Assembly (NCBI GenBank): GCA_020830965.2
Contig: JACCFC020000009.1
Coordinates: 1-64,000, forward strand
Length of the DNA stretch: 64,000 nt
Source: Neisseriaceae bacterium TC5R-5
GTDB taxonomy: Bacteria > Pseudomonadota > Gammaproteobacteria > Burkholderiales > Chromobacteriaceae
Direction of reading: 5' to 3'
The notes beneath the pieces were generated by a model, which was not told where the DNA came from, made no database searches, and worked only from the letters and a program-made list of their open reading frames with translations. Positions within the stretch are counted from its first letter, which is position 1; every line of letters starts with the position of its first letter. Below are positions 42,328-51,958 of this stretch, in pieces. A program made the translations under genes and the position numbers.

Positions 42328-43830
42328 TTACAACAACACCACATCAAACTGCTCTTGGGTATAAGTGGCCTCCACCGATAAGGAAATCGGTTTACCGATA
42401 AAATCGATCAGCATCGCCAGACTTTGCGACTCCTCATCCAGAAACATATCAATCACCGTCTGGGCGGCCAAAATCCGGTAACTCTTGGCGGCAAACTGTT
42501 TTGCTTCACGCACAATATCGCGCTGAATTTCATAACATACCGTTTGCGCGGTTTTCACCTCACCCCGCCCCTGACAGACGGTACAGGGCTCGCACAACAC
42601 ATGGGCTAGACTTTCCCGAGTACGCTTGCGGGTAATTTCCACCAGGCCCAGGCTGGTAAAACCATTCAGCGTCACGCGAGTACGATCGCGCGCCAAAGCC
42701 TTGGCTAGCTCGCTAATCACCGCCAACTGATGCTCTTCGTTATCCATATCAATAAAATCGACAATGATGATGCCTCCCAGATTACGCAGCCGCATCTGCC
42801 GGGCAATCACTTGGGTGGCTTCCAGATTGGTCTTGAAAATAGTCTCGTCAAAATTGCGGTTACCAACAAAGCCGCCGGTATTGACATCAATTGTTGTCAT
42901 CGCCTCGGTTTGATCGATAATCAGATAGCCACCAAACTTCAGATTCACCCGCCGCGATAGTGCTTTGTCGATTTCAGTTTCAATACCATGCAGCTCGAAC
43001 AGTGGCCGCTCACCGCTATAACGCTCAATCTTGCTGACGACCATTTGCACATACTGCGCGGCAAACTCCACCATGCGACTATAGTTTTCAGTAGAGTCGA
43101 CGATCACCTTGTCGGTGTAATCACTCACCATATCGCGCAATACCCGCACCGCTAAAGGCAGGTCTTCATACAACAGGCTTTGCGCCGGCAAGTGCTGTGA
43201 TTTGTGACGAATATCAGCCCACAACTTGGTCAGATACTCCACATCGGCTTTCAGTTCTTCATCACTAGCCGTTTCTGCACTGGTCCGAATAATGTAACCA
43301 CAGGGACTGGGATTGGGACTGGGTAGCAATTTCTCCAGCCGGGTTTTCAGGCTATTGCGTTCATCATCATTTTCGATTCTTTGTGAGACGCCGATATGCT
43401 CTTCTTGCGGCAGATGCACCAGAAAACGCCCGGCCAGTGAGATTTGCGTCGATAAGCGTGCCCCCTTGGTACCGATAGGGTCTTTGATCACCTGTACCAG
43501 AATGGTCTGCCCCTCAAACAGCATTTTTTCGATACGCTGTGGTTCAGTAGGATGCTGACGCTGCTCCAGCAAATCGGCAATATGTAAAAAAGCAGCGCGT
43601 TCCAGACCAATTTCAATAAACGCACTCTGCATACCCGGCAATACCCGCTTGACCTGGCCCAGATAGATATTGCTGACAATGCCACGACTGCTGGCTCGTT
43701 CCACGTGCAGTTCCTGCACAATATTGTCTTCCAGCACTGCCACCCGCGTTTCCTGCGGCGTGATATTGATCAGAATCTGCTCCTTGGGGCGTGGCACATC
43801 ACGCGGCAAGGGAATAGTTTGATTTAGCAT
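42328..43830 (-). CDS. rng: Ribonuclease G
   Basis: 500 aa. S1 domain (about 38-130), RNase E/G catalytic core with VDFIDM and the later VTLNGFTSLGLVEITRKR, and Zn-link CEPCTVCQGRG. It lacks the long RNase E scaffold tail, so it is RNase G. Endonuclease maturing 16S rRNA 5' ends and cleaving mRNA. Directly follows maf in an operon (14 bp), the conserved maf-rng pair. Confidence 0.96.
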   Translation of the reverse strand: MLNQTIPLPRDVPRPKEQILINITPQETRVAVLEDNIVQELHVERASSRGIVSNIYLGQVKRVLPGMQSAFIEIGLERAAFLHIADLLEQRQHPTEPQRIEKMLFEGQTILVQVIKDPIGTKGARLSTQISLAGRFLVHLPQEEHIGVSQRIENDDERNSLKTRLEKLLPSPNPSPCGYIIRTSAETASDEELKADVEYLTKLWADIRHKSQHLPAQSLLYEDLPLAVRVLRDMVSDYTDKVIVDSTENYSRMVEFAAQYVQMVVSKIERYSGERPLFELHGIETEIDKALSRRVNLKFGGYLIIDQTEAMTTIDVNTGGFVGNRNFDETIFKTNLEATQVIARQMRLRNLGGIIIVDFIDMDNEEHQLAVISELAKALARDRTRVTLNGFTSLGLVEITRKRTRESLAHVLCEPCTVCQGRGEVKTAQTVCYEIQRDIVREAKQFAAKSYRILAAQTVIDMFLDEESQSLAMLIDFIGKPISLSVEATYTQEQFDVVLL

Positions 43831-43844
43831 TGTTAACCCTTGGC

Positions 43845-44444
43845 TTAAGGTAAGGTGTAAGCAAATTCGCTTAATAAAGCTGCAGTCTCAAACACGGGTA
43901 AACCCATTACGCCGCTATAACTGCCCTCAATACGCTCGACAAACACCGCAGCACGCCCCTGAATACCGTAAGCGCCAGCTTTATCAAAGGGCTCACCACT
44001 GGCAAGATAGCGCTCAATATCGATCTCACTGAGTTCACGAAAAAATACCTCGGTCACCGAGGTACGCAGCAATACACGTTGTTCCTGACGGATAGCCACA
44101 CTCGTAATCGCCTGGTGATGACGCCCGGAAAAAGCACGCAACATGCGGCGCGCATCGGCAGCATCCTGCGGTTTACCAAAAATTTCACCATCCTGTGTCA
44201 CCGTGGTATCTGCCGCCAGCAAAGGACGGGAAGGTAGCCCGCTAGCCAGCACAACACGCCAGCCAGCATCTGCTTTGGCAAGCGCCAGCCGTTCGGTATA
44301 GCCGATGGCTGGCTCCCCCGGCAATACCGACTCGTCAATTTCAGCATGAATGCGTTCTAGCGACAGGCCCAGTTGTTGCAAAATCTCATAGCGACGCGGG
44401 CTCCCCGAAGCCAGATAAATGCGTTGATCATGTTTCATGTTCAT
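43845..44444 (-). CDS. maf: Maf family nucleotide pyrophosphatase
   Basis: 199 aa. Maf signature IYLASGSPRRYEILQQLGL, LAADTTVTQDGEIFGKP and GEPFDKAGAYGIQGRAAVF. It hydrolyses non-canonical nucleoside triphosphates, with dTTP/UTP as the likely substrates of this YhdE-like type. First gene of maf-rng. Confidence 0.94.
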   Translation of the reverse strand: MNMKHDQRIYLASGSPRRYEILQQLGLSLERIHAEIDESVLPGEPAIGYTERLALAKADAGWRVVLASGLPSRPLLAADTTVTQDGEIFGKPQDAADARRMLRAFSGRHHQAITSVAIRQEQRVLLRTSVTEVFFRELSEIDIERYLASGEPFDKAGAYGIQGRAAVFVERIEGSYSGVMGLPVFETAALLSEFAYTLP

Positions 44445-44746
44445 GGTTATTTATATAATTAAATTCTTATGCAGTTTGCTAGGTTACCAGAGCTATCGAC
44501 GTGTAACCATGAAAGTCTTGGTGCCACCGTCAGAATCAAATACATCAGCCTCGGCATTTAGAGCCGCTAACAAAATCTCAAAGAGCGCGTCGACGCAGAC
44601 AGTACAAATGGTACGGCAAGGAGGCACAACGCTGGATCAGGGGTTTTGTTCGCGGCTCTTAGTCGGCAACTAACTACCCAAGCCGGTAGCTATGGTAATC
44701 TGCGCAGCATTTACCCGCCTACTGGCAACGCTTGAGGAAAGGAAAA
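44445..44746. other. 302-bp divergent gap between maf and hemH
   Basis: Should contain the maf and hemH promoters; none can be fixed by eye. About one third is repeat copy C (44560-44661). Confidence 0.5.
44560..44661 (+). repeat. Dispersed inverted-end repeat, copy C
   Basis: AGAGCCGCTAACAAAATCTC at the left, GGGGTTTTGTTCGCGGCTCT at the right, with GACGCAGACAGTACAAATGG and GAGGCACAACGCTGGATC inside. Slightly shortened in the left half. Lies in the divergent maf/hemH gap. Confidence 0.88.
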
Positions 44747-45835
44747 ATGGCCAACTACCAAACCGAACCAGCATTTCGTCATGATTACAGCCCGAAAATC
44801 GGGGTATTGCTGATGAATTTAGGCACGCCCACGGCCCCTACCAAACAAGCTTTGCGGCCTTATCTGAAAGAGTTTCTCTCTGATCGGCGTGTCATCGAAA
44901 TTCCACGCGCGCTATGGTGGTTCATTTTGAATGGCATCATTCTCAATACCCGCCCAGCCAAGTCTGCCGAAAAATACGCCGCCATCTGGCACGCCGAAGG
45001 CTCACCCCTCTATGTCACCACCCGCAAACAAACCCTGCTGCTCAAAGGCCAGCTTGGCGAATTGGGTTGGCATAATCTGGTGGTGGATTTTGCCATGCGC
45101 TACGGGCAACCCTCCGTGGCCAGCGTGCTACAGAAAATGCGTGAGCAAGGCGTAGAAAAACTACTGGTGCTGCCGCTGTATCCGCAATATTCTGCGGCCT
45201 CTACCGCCACAGCGCTTGATCAAGTATTCCGCCATCTGCTGACACTGCGCAATATGCCGGCGCTACGTACTGTACGTCAGTTTCATGATCACCCCGCCTA
45301 TATTCAGGCACTAGCTACCCAAGTACGCAGCCACTGGCAGCAGCATGGCCGTGGCGACAAGCTAGTGATGAGCTTTCATGGCATGCCGCGCTTTACCCTG
45401 AACAAGGGAGACCCCTACCACTGTCAATGCCTGAAAACCGGGCGTTTACTGGCCGAAGCACTACAACTCACTACGGAACAATACATTGTCTGCTTCCAAA
45501 GCCGCTTTGGTCGGGCCGAATGGCTCAAACCCTACACCAGCGCCGTATTAACAGAACTGGGTACACAGCACATTGCCAAAGTGGATGTCATTTGCCCCGG
45601 CTTTGTGGCGGATTGCCTGGAAACACTGGAAGAAATCGCGATGGAAGGCAAACAAACCTTCCTGCAACAAGGTGGCGGCGAGTTCCGCTATATTCCCTGC
45701 CTGAATGAAGACCCACAATGGATAACGGCACTGGCAGACATAGTGCAGCAACAACTGGCTGGCTGGCTGGATGAAACAGTGGATGCTCCCGCTGAACGCT
45801 GTCAACGCGCACAGACAGCAGGAGCCAAAGCTTAG
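44747..45835 (+). CDS. hemH: Ferrochelatase
   Basis: 362 aa. Family blocks [44 protein letters not shown] (catalytic His) and [15 protein letters not shown] (catalytic Glu). Inserts iron into protoporphyrin IX. ATG at 44747 with AGGAAAGGAAAA upstream is preferred over an in-frame TTG. The TAG stop lies in the terminal TTAG of repeat copy D, so the repeat closes this gene. Confidence 0.96.
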   Translation: MANYQTEPAFRHDYSPKIGVLLMNLGTPTAPTKQALRPYLKEFLSDRRVIEIPRALWWFILNGIILNTRPAKSAEKYAAIWHAEGSPLYVTTRKQTLLLKGQLGELGWHNLVVDFAMRYGQPSVASVLQKMREQGVEKLLVLPLYPQYSAASTATALDQVFRHLLTLRNMPALRTVRQFHDHPAYIQALATQVRSHWQQHGRGDKLVMSFHGMPRFTLNKGDPYHCQCLKTGRLLAEALQLTTEQYIVCFQSRFGRAEWLKPYTSAVLTELGTQHIAKVDVICPGFVADCLETLEEIAMEGKQTFLQQGGGEFRYIPCLNEDPQWITALADIVQQQLAGWLDETVDAPAERCQRAQTAGAKA

Positions 45836-45906
45836 CGCCGCTACCCCCTGACCCAGTGTTGCGCCTCGGCTCAGGGACGCTTCGAGGTTGGGTTAGCGGT
45901 TCTTAG
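45831..45906 (-). repeat. Dispersed inverted-end repeat, copy D (short, opposite orientation)
   Basis: Reads on the minus strand as AACCGCTAACCCAACCTCGA, GTCCCTGAGCCGAGGCGCAA, then TGGGTCAGGGGGTAGCGGCG. About 30 bp of the middle (GACGCAGACAGTAC...) is missing. Overlaps the hemH stop. Confidence 0.8.
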
Positions 45907-45919
45907 TTAACTGGCCGCA

Positions 45920-47242
45920 TTACTGTTTCAGCAAATGGGCAAGATCCTTGATCACCTTCACCACCTGGCTGGCACCGCTGCGGATTTCCCTAATCGCCAC
46001 CTGTGCCTGCTCCGAAAGCTGCAAACTGTTGCTGGCCAGGCCGCTCACCTCCTGCATTGCATCTCTGGCTGACTTGGAATCATGCTGAATGGTACGCACA
46101 ATATCCGATATTTCTCGGGTAGAGTGCGTAGTACGCTCGGCCAGTTTACGAACCTCATCGGCTACCACGGCGAAACCGCGCCCCGTCTCACCTGCCCGGG
46201 CAGCCTCAATCGCCGCATTCAAAGCCAATAGATTGGTTTGATCAGCAATATCGCTGATTGTGCTGACAATACCACCTATTTTCGTTGAACTACCTTCTAA
46301 TGTAGCAATAATACTGGAAGAGCTTTCCACGCTATGTGCAACCTTACCAATTTCGACCGCAGCCTGCTCCAGTATTGCGTTACCTTTTGTCGACAACTCC
46401 TCGGTATGTTCCGACTCCCCTACGGCGAAATCCGCATTTTCTGCCTGAACATGTAATTGCTTAATTTTGACGGAAATGTCACTGGCAAACTTCAATACCC
46501 GAACCGGGCGACCATTGGCATCCAGAATAGGGTTATAAGTCGCCTCCAACCAAACCGGCTGACCATCCTTAGCCACACGTTTGAACTGCCCCTGAAACAC
46601 CTTGCCTTGACCGAGTTGCCGCCAGAAATCAATATACTGCGGACTATTGGCATAAGCAGGCTCACACAGGATACGATGATGTTTACCTTTGATTTCCGCT
46701 AATTGATAAGCAAATGTGCTCAAAAAATTCTCATTGGCATCGACAATGGTGCCATCCAACTCAAACTCAATCTGTGCCATCGAACGATTTATCGCCTCAC
46801 GTACCGCCGCATCCTTCAATTCCAACAGCACTTTATCCGTCACATTCGTCGCAATTTTGACAACACCGGTTACTTGCCTGTTCTTGTCCAATACCGGAAC
46901 ATAATTTGCCTCCAACCACACATCCTCCCCGCCCTTATTCACACGACAAACCCGGCACAACATCGCCTCACCGCGCCCCAGCTTTTTCCAAAACTCACTA
47001 TAAGCCGGACTATTCACATAGGTAGGACGGCAAAACATACGATGATGCTTACCCACAATCTCGGCCAGTGTATAACCCATGGTCTGCAAAAAGTTCTGAT
47101 TGGCACTCACAATAATGCCATCGCGGGTAAACTCGATCTCGGCCATTGATAAATCAATAGCAGCCAATAAGCTCTGTGATTTCTCCAGTTGTGCCAAAGC
47201 CTGCGTCAACTCCTCCTGCTTTTTTTTGCCTCCAAAAAACAT
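45920..47242 (-). CDS. Soluble chemoreceptor with two PAS domains
   Basis: 440 aa. Two PAS/PAC units (about 30-150 and 155-275, both with NxNFL and GKHHR), then a short linker and a methyl-accepting signalling domain whose hairpin tip reads [24 protein letters not shown]. No membrane helix is seen, so it is a cytoplasmic receptor. The paired PAS domains (probably FAD or haem) suggest redox or energy taxis. Start at 47242 (GGGAGAGAGTG upstream). Confidence 0.9.
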   Translation of the reverse strand: MFFGGKKKQEELTQALAQLEKSQSLLAAIDLSMAEIEFTRDGIIVSANQNFLQTMGYTLAEIVGKHHRMFCRPTYVNSPAYSEFWKKLGRGEAMLCRVCRVNKGGEDVWLEANYVPVLDKNRQVTGVVKIATNVTDKVLLELKDAAVREAINRSMAQIEFELDGTIVDANENFLSTFAYQLAEIKGKHHRILCEPAYANSPQYIDFWRQLGQGKVFQGQFKRVAKDGQPVWLEATYNPILDANGRPVRVLKFASDISVKIKQLHVQAENADFAVGESEHTEELSTKGNAILEQAAVEIGKVAHSVESSSSIIATLEGSSTKIGGIVSTISDIADQTNLLALNAAIEAARAGETGRGFAVVADEVRKLAERTTHSTREISDIVRTIQHDSKSARDAMQEVSGLASNSLQLSEQAQVAIREIRSGASQVVKVIKDLAHLLKQ

Positions 47243-47565
47243 CACTCTCTCCCTCATAGTCATGCATTCAGCCTACCCACCTGCTTATGCCTTAAAGCCT
47301 AATTAAAATTAATCCACGCCGGGCACTTCTGCTGAAAAATCTAATTACAACTGACTGCGACGGCATGGCAAAGCCCCACCCCGGCCTGCTCAAGCAACTA
47401 TGCTGGAAAAGAGATTCTGTTTTTTTACCATGCAAAAACTTATTTTATTGATAGTCAAAAATAGAACTACAAATAATAAAAAACAGGTAATAAGCATTCA
47501 ATAACATCATGTTAGCTGATTAACACCATAACACCGTGATCAAAATTACTACCAAGGATAAGCAT
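47243..47565. other. 323-bp divergent gap, chemoreceptor / livJ-like
   Basis: AT-rich sequence between divergent genes; presumably both promoters. No hairpin, repeat or operator stands out. Confidence 0.5.
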
Positions 47566-48759
47566 ATGCCTCAATACGCTCGTCTTAGTCTGATGGTGAT
47601 CGCCATCACCCTAATCGCTTGCAGCAAACAGGAGGCGGCTACCGGCTCTAGCGCGGCTGCCCCAACACCGATTGCCGCAGCCGCGCCCGCTGTAGTCGTA
47701 AAAATCGGTCAAGTCTCCCCCATGTCCGGCCCTATCGCGCACTTAGGCAAAGATAATGAACATGGCGCCACGCTGGCTGTTGCCGATCTCAACACCCAGG
47801 GAATCGAAATTGGCGGTAAAAAAATCAGATTTGAACTGATGTCGGAAGACGATCAGGGCGACCCCAGAATCGGCACCCAGGTAGCACAACGTCTGGTTGA
47901 TGCCAAAGTAGCCGGCGTCATCGGGCACCTGAATTCCGGCACCACCATACCCGCTTCCAAAATCTATGCCGATGCCGGTATTCCACAAATATCCCCTTCT
48001 GCCACCAATCCGACCTATACCAAACAAGGTTATAAAACAGCATTCCGGGTGATTGCCAACGATATCCAGCAAGGTAGGGCATTAGGTGAATTTGCAGTGG
48101 ATCATCTGAAAGCGAAAAGAGTTGCCATCATCGACGATCGTACTGCCTATGGTCAGGGCCTGGCTAACCAGTTTGAAGCCGTCATCAAGGCCAAGGGAGC
48201 CTGGGTGGTAGGACGCGAATTCACCACCAACTCAGCCACCGACTTCAACACCATCCTCACCTCACTCAAGGCCAAGAAACCCGATCTGGTGTTCTATGGC
48301 GGCATGGACGCTCAAGCCGGCCCACTAGCCAAGCAAATGGACAATCTAGGCCTCAAAACCAAGCTGATTGGCGGTGATGGCTGGCAATCGCCAGAATTTA
48401 TCAAACTGGCCGGGCCAGCAGCCGAAGGCCAATACGCGTCCAGCTGTGGCGTGCCGCATGACAAAATGCCCGGCTATGCCACGTTTAACGATAAGTTCAA
48501 AAAAACTTTCGGTACCGATGTGCAAATTTATGCACCTTATGAATACGACGCCACCATGGTGCTGGTTGATGCAATGAAACGCGCTAATTCCACCGACCCG
48601 ACAATCTACCTACCTGAGCTGAGCAAAACCAGCTACAAGGGCATCACCGGTAATATCGCTTTCGACTATAAAGGCGATGTCAAGAATGGTGCAGTCACCG
48701 TCTATCAAGTAAAGAATGGCCAATGGCAAGTGCTCTCTACCGTCGGGGGGGCGGACTAG
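47566..48759 (+). CDS. Branched-chain amino acid ABC substrate-binding lipoprotein (LivJ-like)
   Basis: 397 aa from ATG 47566 (AAGGATAAGCAT upstream). Lipobox VIAITLIACS, an Ala-rich linker, then a periplasmic-binding type I fold (VKIGQVSPMSGPIAHLGKDNEHGA, AGVIGHLNSGTTIPAS, FRVIANDIQQGRALGEF). It binds leucine/isoleucine/valine or a related amino acid. No livHMGF genes adjacent. A lipid anchor is unusual for Gram-negative LivJ, which is normally soluble. Confidence 0.9.
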   Translation: MPQYARLSLMVIAITLIACSKQEAATGSSAAAPTPIAAAAPAVVVKIGQVSPMSGPIAHLGKDNEHGATLAVADLNTQGIEIGGKKIRFELMSEDDQGDPRIGTQVAQRLVDAKVAGVIGHLNSGTTIPASKIYADAGIPQISPSATNPTYTKQGYKTAFRVIANDIQQGRALGEFAVDHLKAKRVAIIDDRTAYGQGLANQFEAVIKAKGAWVVGREFTTNSATDFNTILTSLKAKKPDLVFYGGMDAQAGPLAKQMDNLGLKTKLIGGDGWQSPEFIKLAGPAAEGQYASSCGVPHDKMPGYATFNDKFKKTFGTDVQIYAPYEYDATMVLVDAMKRANSTDPTIYLPELSKTSYKGITGNIAFDYKGDVKNGAVTVYQVKNGQWQVLSTVGGAD

Positions 48760-48791
48760 ATTTCCGCAGCACACCGACCTGCCCATATTGG

Positions 48792-48813
48792 AGAGGTGCC
48801 CTATGGCACCTCT
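48792..48813 (+). terminator. Terminator-like hairpin after the livJ-like gene
   Basis: AGAGGTGCC (48792-48800), loop CTAT, GGCACCTCT (48805-48813), then AAGCGTTTTA. Perfect nine-bp stem with a weak T-tract. Confidence 0.7.
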
Positions 48814-48888
48814 AAGCGTTTTATAATCACGCATCGACACTGGCAATTCTTTTGATTGCCCCCTCATCCAACTCAGCAAGGACAAACC

Positions 48889-49122
48889 ATGCGCCCCCTA
48901 TTATTAGTCACAAGCCTTTGCCTCGGCGCCTGTGCCCAGCCACCCACCCCCGCTAGCAGCCAACTGGCTAACCCGGCCTCGGTGTACTGTGTTCAGCAAA
49001 AACAAGGGGAACTGCTGATGAAAACCGCCAAGGATGGCGGCGTCTATGGCGTGTGCAAGCTGCCGGATGGCAGTGAAGTCGAGGAGTGGGAGTTATACCG
49101 ACGTGAGCACGCTGCAAAGTAA
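48889..49122 (+). CDS. DUF333 lipoprotein
   Basis: 77 aa. Lipobox VTSLCLGAC, then the DUF333 core NPASVYCVQQKQGELLMKTAKDGGVYGVC.LPDGSEVEEWELYR. Small envelope protein, function unknown; often found alone or fused to HslJ/META domains. AAGGACAAACC precedes the ATG at 48889. Confidence 0.88.
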   Translation: MRPLLLVTSLCLGACAQPPTPASSQLANPASVYCVQQKQGELLMKTAKDGGVYGVCKLPDGSEVEEWELYRREHAAK

Positions 49123-49203
49123 ATACCCAATCAAAATAAACTCTTACCAATGCAAGATAGCTTAGCAAGAGAACACTAGCGGCCGTCAGATCAGCAGACA
49201 CAA

Positions 49204-49233
49204 CAGGGCCAACATCAAATGATGCTGGCCCTG
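49204..49233. terminator. Bidirectional terminator candidate
   Basis: CAGGGCCA...TGGCCCTG with inner CATCA/TGATG, between two convergent genes. Can serve the DUF333 gene and the large lipoprotein gene. Confidence 0.7.
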
Positions 49234-49269
49234 ATTAAAAGCTTAAAGTCTAGTCAAACGCAAAACCAA

Positions 49270-51480
49270 TCAGAAGCTAGGCGGTAAATCGCGTCCGGGA
49301 ACCTGGAAGGCATAACGCGAAATCTGATTGTCTGCTGTCACCACCTTCGCCTCTAATACAAAAAAACTAGGCCACGTAGGGATCAGCATGCGCCCCGTTA
49401 CCGGATCTGTCGCTGGTTGGGTGGCACATAAAGCGCCCCACAGTTGCCCCTCAAAACAGCGGCCACGCCATGTCACGGTCACGCCGGGCGGCACGATGAT
49501 ATTTGGCAAAATATTATTACCATCAAAGCGGAACCCCGTCTGTAAAAATAGCATAGTCATGGCTGCGTAGTTCGGGTTCGGGCCAACAACAAAATAAGCC
49601 TGTTGCCCAACCAGCCCTGGTCGCCCTAGCACTTCCGCGCTAATCACATAAGTGGCACTATTTGCTGTGGAATTACCGGTTGTGGTATTAAAATCATAAA
49701 AACCATTCCAATAGGCGGTATCCACATCCGGTACCGGATTCAATCGACCACTGCTGGTATCAATCGTAGGGGCTAATATTGACTGCAACCAATCAGGTGG
49801 ACGAATCGCATCCCCCTGTGGCAGCACCCCCACCACTTTCCAGCGCATAGCCAAGGGCTGCAAACCCTCCGGATCACGCGAAGCAGAGAACTGCGGTGTA
49901 TCACCACGGACGGCAGTAAACACCAAGCCGCCCTGCCCGCCAGTAGCTAGCTGACCGTTCATACGCACATAAAAACGCGCAATCACCGCTACTGACACAT
50001 TTGTCTGCACTGTCGGCTGACTGCTGCTACGTGCAGTCACGGTGACGGTGACTCCCTCATCCGCAACCGCCGCTGGCGCGGTATAAACGCCGGCATTAGA
50101 AATAGTACCAACGCTGGCATTACCCCCGACGATGCCATTTACCAGCCAGGTTACGCTGTCATCAGGCAAACCTATCGACCTGGCCACAAAAGATTGTTCT
50201 CCCCCCTCAGCCAGCACCACGCTGTCAGATGGGAAAACCTTCAGGCCAGGAACAACAGGGCCAAGCTGAATGTCGATGCTAGCACCAGCTCTTATCAGCG
50301 CAGCCAGCTCCGTCGCAGAGATTGACTTGATGGCAGCCACCTCCCCATTCGGATAAGACAAAACCAGCTCAGTATCAAAACCCAGTGCCATCGGTAAGGT
50401 ATCGCCATCACCACTAATTTGCGCCACACGAACAGACACCAGGCCGTAAGCTTTAGTCCCGAAGTTTGGCAGCGCCTGCCTAAACTCTGCCTGTACTGTC
50501 AGAGGACTCAGATAGGCTTGGCCTTGCGCATTAGTAATATGAAAGTTCAATTCTCTAGTCAACACCGCAAAATCGGTATTCCACCAGGAGAAATGCGCGA
50601 CCGTCGCTTCCATCGCAAAACCGGTTGGGCTGCTGGCATCACGCACCACAATGCCATTTCCCTCCTGCTTCCAGGTACCACTGGCATCATCCATGCTCCA
50701 GGCAGGTACTGTTGTGCCTTCTGCCAACAACTGACCATCCGGTCCATACAAGCCGTACAACGGCAGATGCACTTTGGCCGTTTTGCCAGCGGCCAGTTGC
50801 AGTGTTTGGCCATTCTGCGTGAAGGTGAAATTAGTCATCCCCGCACTGGCCATATATTCCCATTCGCCGTTGGCCGCACGATATAACGGGGTCCCGGGAA
50901 ATGCCTGCGGCTGTAACGACGGGTTGTAAGGGGTAATCGCGACATCTACCGTCCCGACTACCGCGCGTCCGTCGCTATCGACAAAACTGGCTGGCTCCAC
51001 AAGCACCTGTGCACCATCCGGCCCGCTAGCCGTGCCTCCGAGCTCAAACTGCGCCATGCTCACCACTTTGCCCACCGGCAATAAGGTCGTTTCAAAGCCT
51101 TGCTGCGTGGCTTTATTCAAGTGCAGAGGCAATACCTGAGGCACGCTGTTCTGACTCTGAATACGCAGCAGCACATCTCTATCGGCTACTACTTTGGCAA
51201 TGTTCACCACTCCCTTCTCATCAGCTATGGCAGTGGCCAGGATGGTTTTGTTGTCGGCCGCCATCACCTGCACCGAAGCCCCTGCGGCGACACCGGCAGC
51301 GCTATCCGTATTAGCTGCCAGCAACACCCGCCCGGACAGTTGAGTAAATATGGCCTCGGTCAGATTACCCTGATTGCCACCACCACCACTTCCCCCGCCA
51401 CCACTATTGCCACAGGCTGATAGCATCACCACCAGCAACGCGAGCAGCCAAGGCTGTCGCCATTTTTGCATTCCTATCAT
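49270..51480 (-). CDS. Large envelope lipoprotein with Ig-like domains
   Basis: 736 aa. Lipobox VVMLSAC followed by a glycine-rich linker (about 24-36). The mature part has repeated beta-rich domains, including a BIG2-like unit at about 415-500 (SVVLAEGGEQSFVARSIGLPDDSVTWLVNG). No enzyme motif seen. Likely a cell-surface or outer-membrane protein of unknown role. AGGTGA lies before the first ATG; Met4 is an alternative start. Confidence 0.78.
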   Translation of the reverse strand: MIGMQKWRQPWLLALLVVMLSACGNSGGGGSGGGGNQGNLTEAIFTQLSGRVLLAANTDSAAGVAAGASVQVMAADNKTILATAIADEKGVVNIAKVVADRDVLLRIQSQNSVPQVLPLHLNKATQQGFETTLLPVGKVVSMAQFELGGTASGPDGAQVLVEPASFVDSDGRAVVGTVDVAITPYNPSLQPQAFPGTPLYRAANGEWEYMASAGMTNFTFTQNGQTLQLAAGKTAKVHLPLYGLYGPDGQLLAEGTTVPAWSMDDASGTWKQEGNGIVVRDASSPTGFAMEATVAHFSWWNTDFAVLTRELNFHITNAQGQAYLSPLTVQAEFRQALPNFGTKAYGLVSVRVAQISGDGDTLPMALGFDTELVLSYPNGEVAAIKSISATELAALIRAGASIDIQLGPVVPGLKVFPSDSVVLAEGGEQSFVARSIGLPDDSVTWLVNGIVGGNASVGTISNAGVYTAPAAVADEGVTVTVTARSSSQPTVQTNVSVAVIARFYVRMNGQLATGGQGGLVFTAVRGDTPQFSASRDPEGLQPLAMRWKVVGVLPQGDAIRPPDWLQSILAPTIDTSSGRLNPVPDVDTAYWNGFYDFNTTTGNSTANSATYVISAEVLGRPGLVGQQAYFVVGPNPNYAAMTMLFLQTGFRFDGNNILPNIIVPPGVTVTWRGRCFEGQLWGALCATQPATDPVTGRMLIPTWPSFFVLEAKVVTADNQISRYAFQVPGRDLPPSF

Positions 51481-51958
51481 TTCGTCACCTTTTTGCTACC
51501 TCGATTACACAAAATCAGCCCTGAGCAGTCAAACCAGCATCCCCAAGGCCGCTGCCAACTAAGCAATCCAAAACCAAAAAAATTTAAAAATTATAGACCA
51601 TTAACATAAAAAACCCAAAAAACATAAAAACAATTTTTTGCCACCTCAAAGCCATCTACGCATTCAGAGCCGCTAACAATACCTCGAAGACTCCCTGAGC
51701 CAAGGCGCGCCGACGCAGACAGTACCGGTAGGATGGCAAGGAGGCGCAACGCTGGATCAGGAGGTTTGTTCGCGGCTCTTAGCATTGCCTTATGAGTGCA
51801 AGCAATAATCGACTTGCCGGCCCAACCCGCTAAAGCACACCACGCACAACTCGCCATTACCCTCACATATTGCACTGCAAAATCAGCTTATTCCTGCTAC
51901 GCTCTACCCCATCGTCTTGATCAGTTATTCCTCATATCATCAAGGAGCCTCGTTCATC
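51481..51958. other. 478-bp divergent gap before argA
   Basis: No gene supported. It contains repeat copy E (51666-51782), AT-rich sequence on its left and presumably the argA and lipoprotein promoters. Confidence 0.5.
51666..51782 (+). repeat. Dispersed inverted-end repeat, copy E
   Basis: AGAGCCGCTAACAATACCTC, internal CTGAGCCAAGGCGCGCCGAC, GACAGTACCGGTAGGATGG, and right end TTTGTTCGCGGCTCTTAG. Full-length, in the divergent gap upstream of argA. Confidence 0.9.
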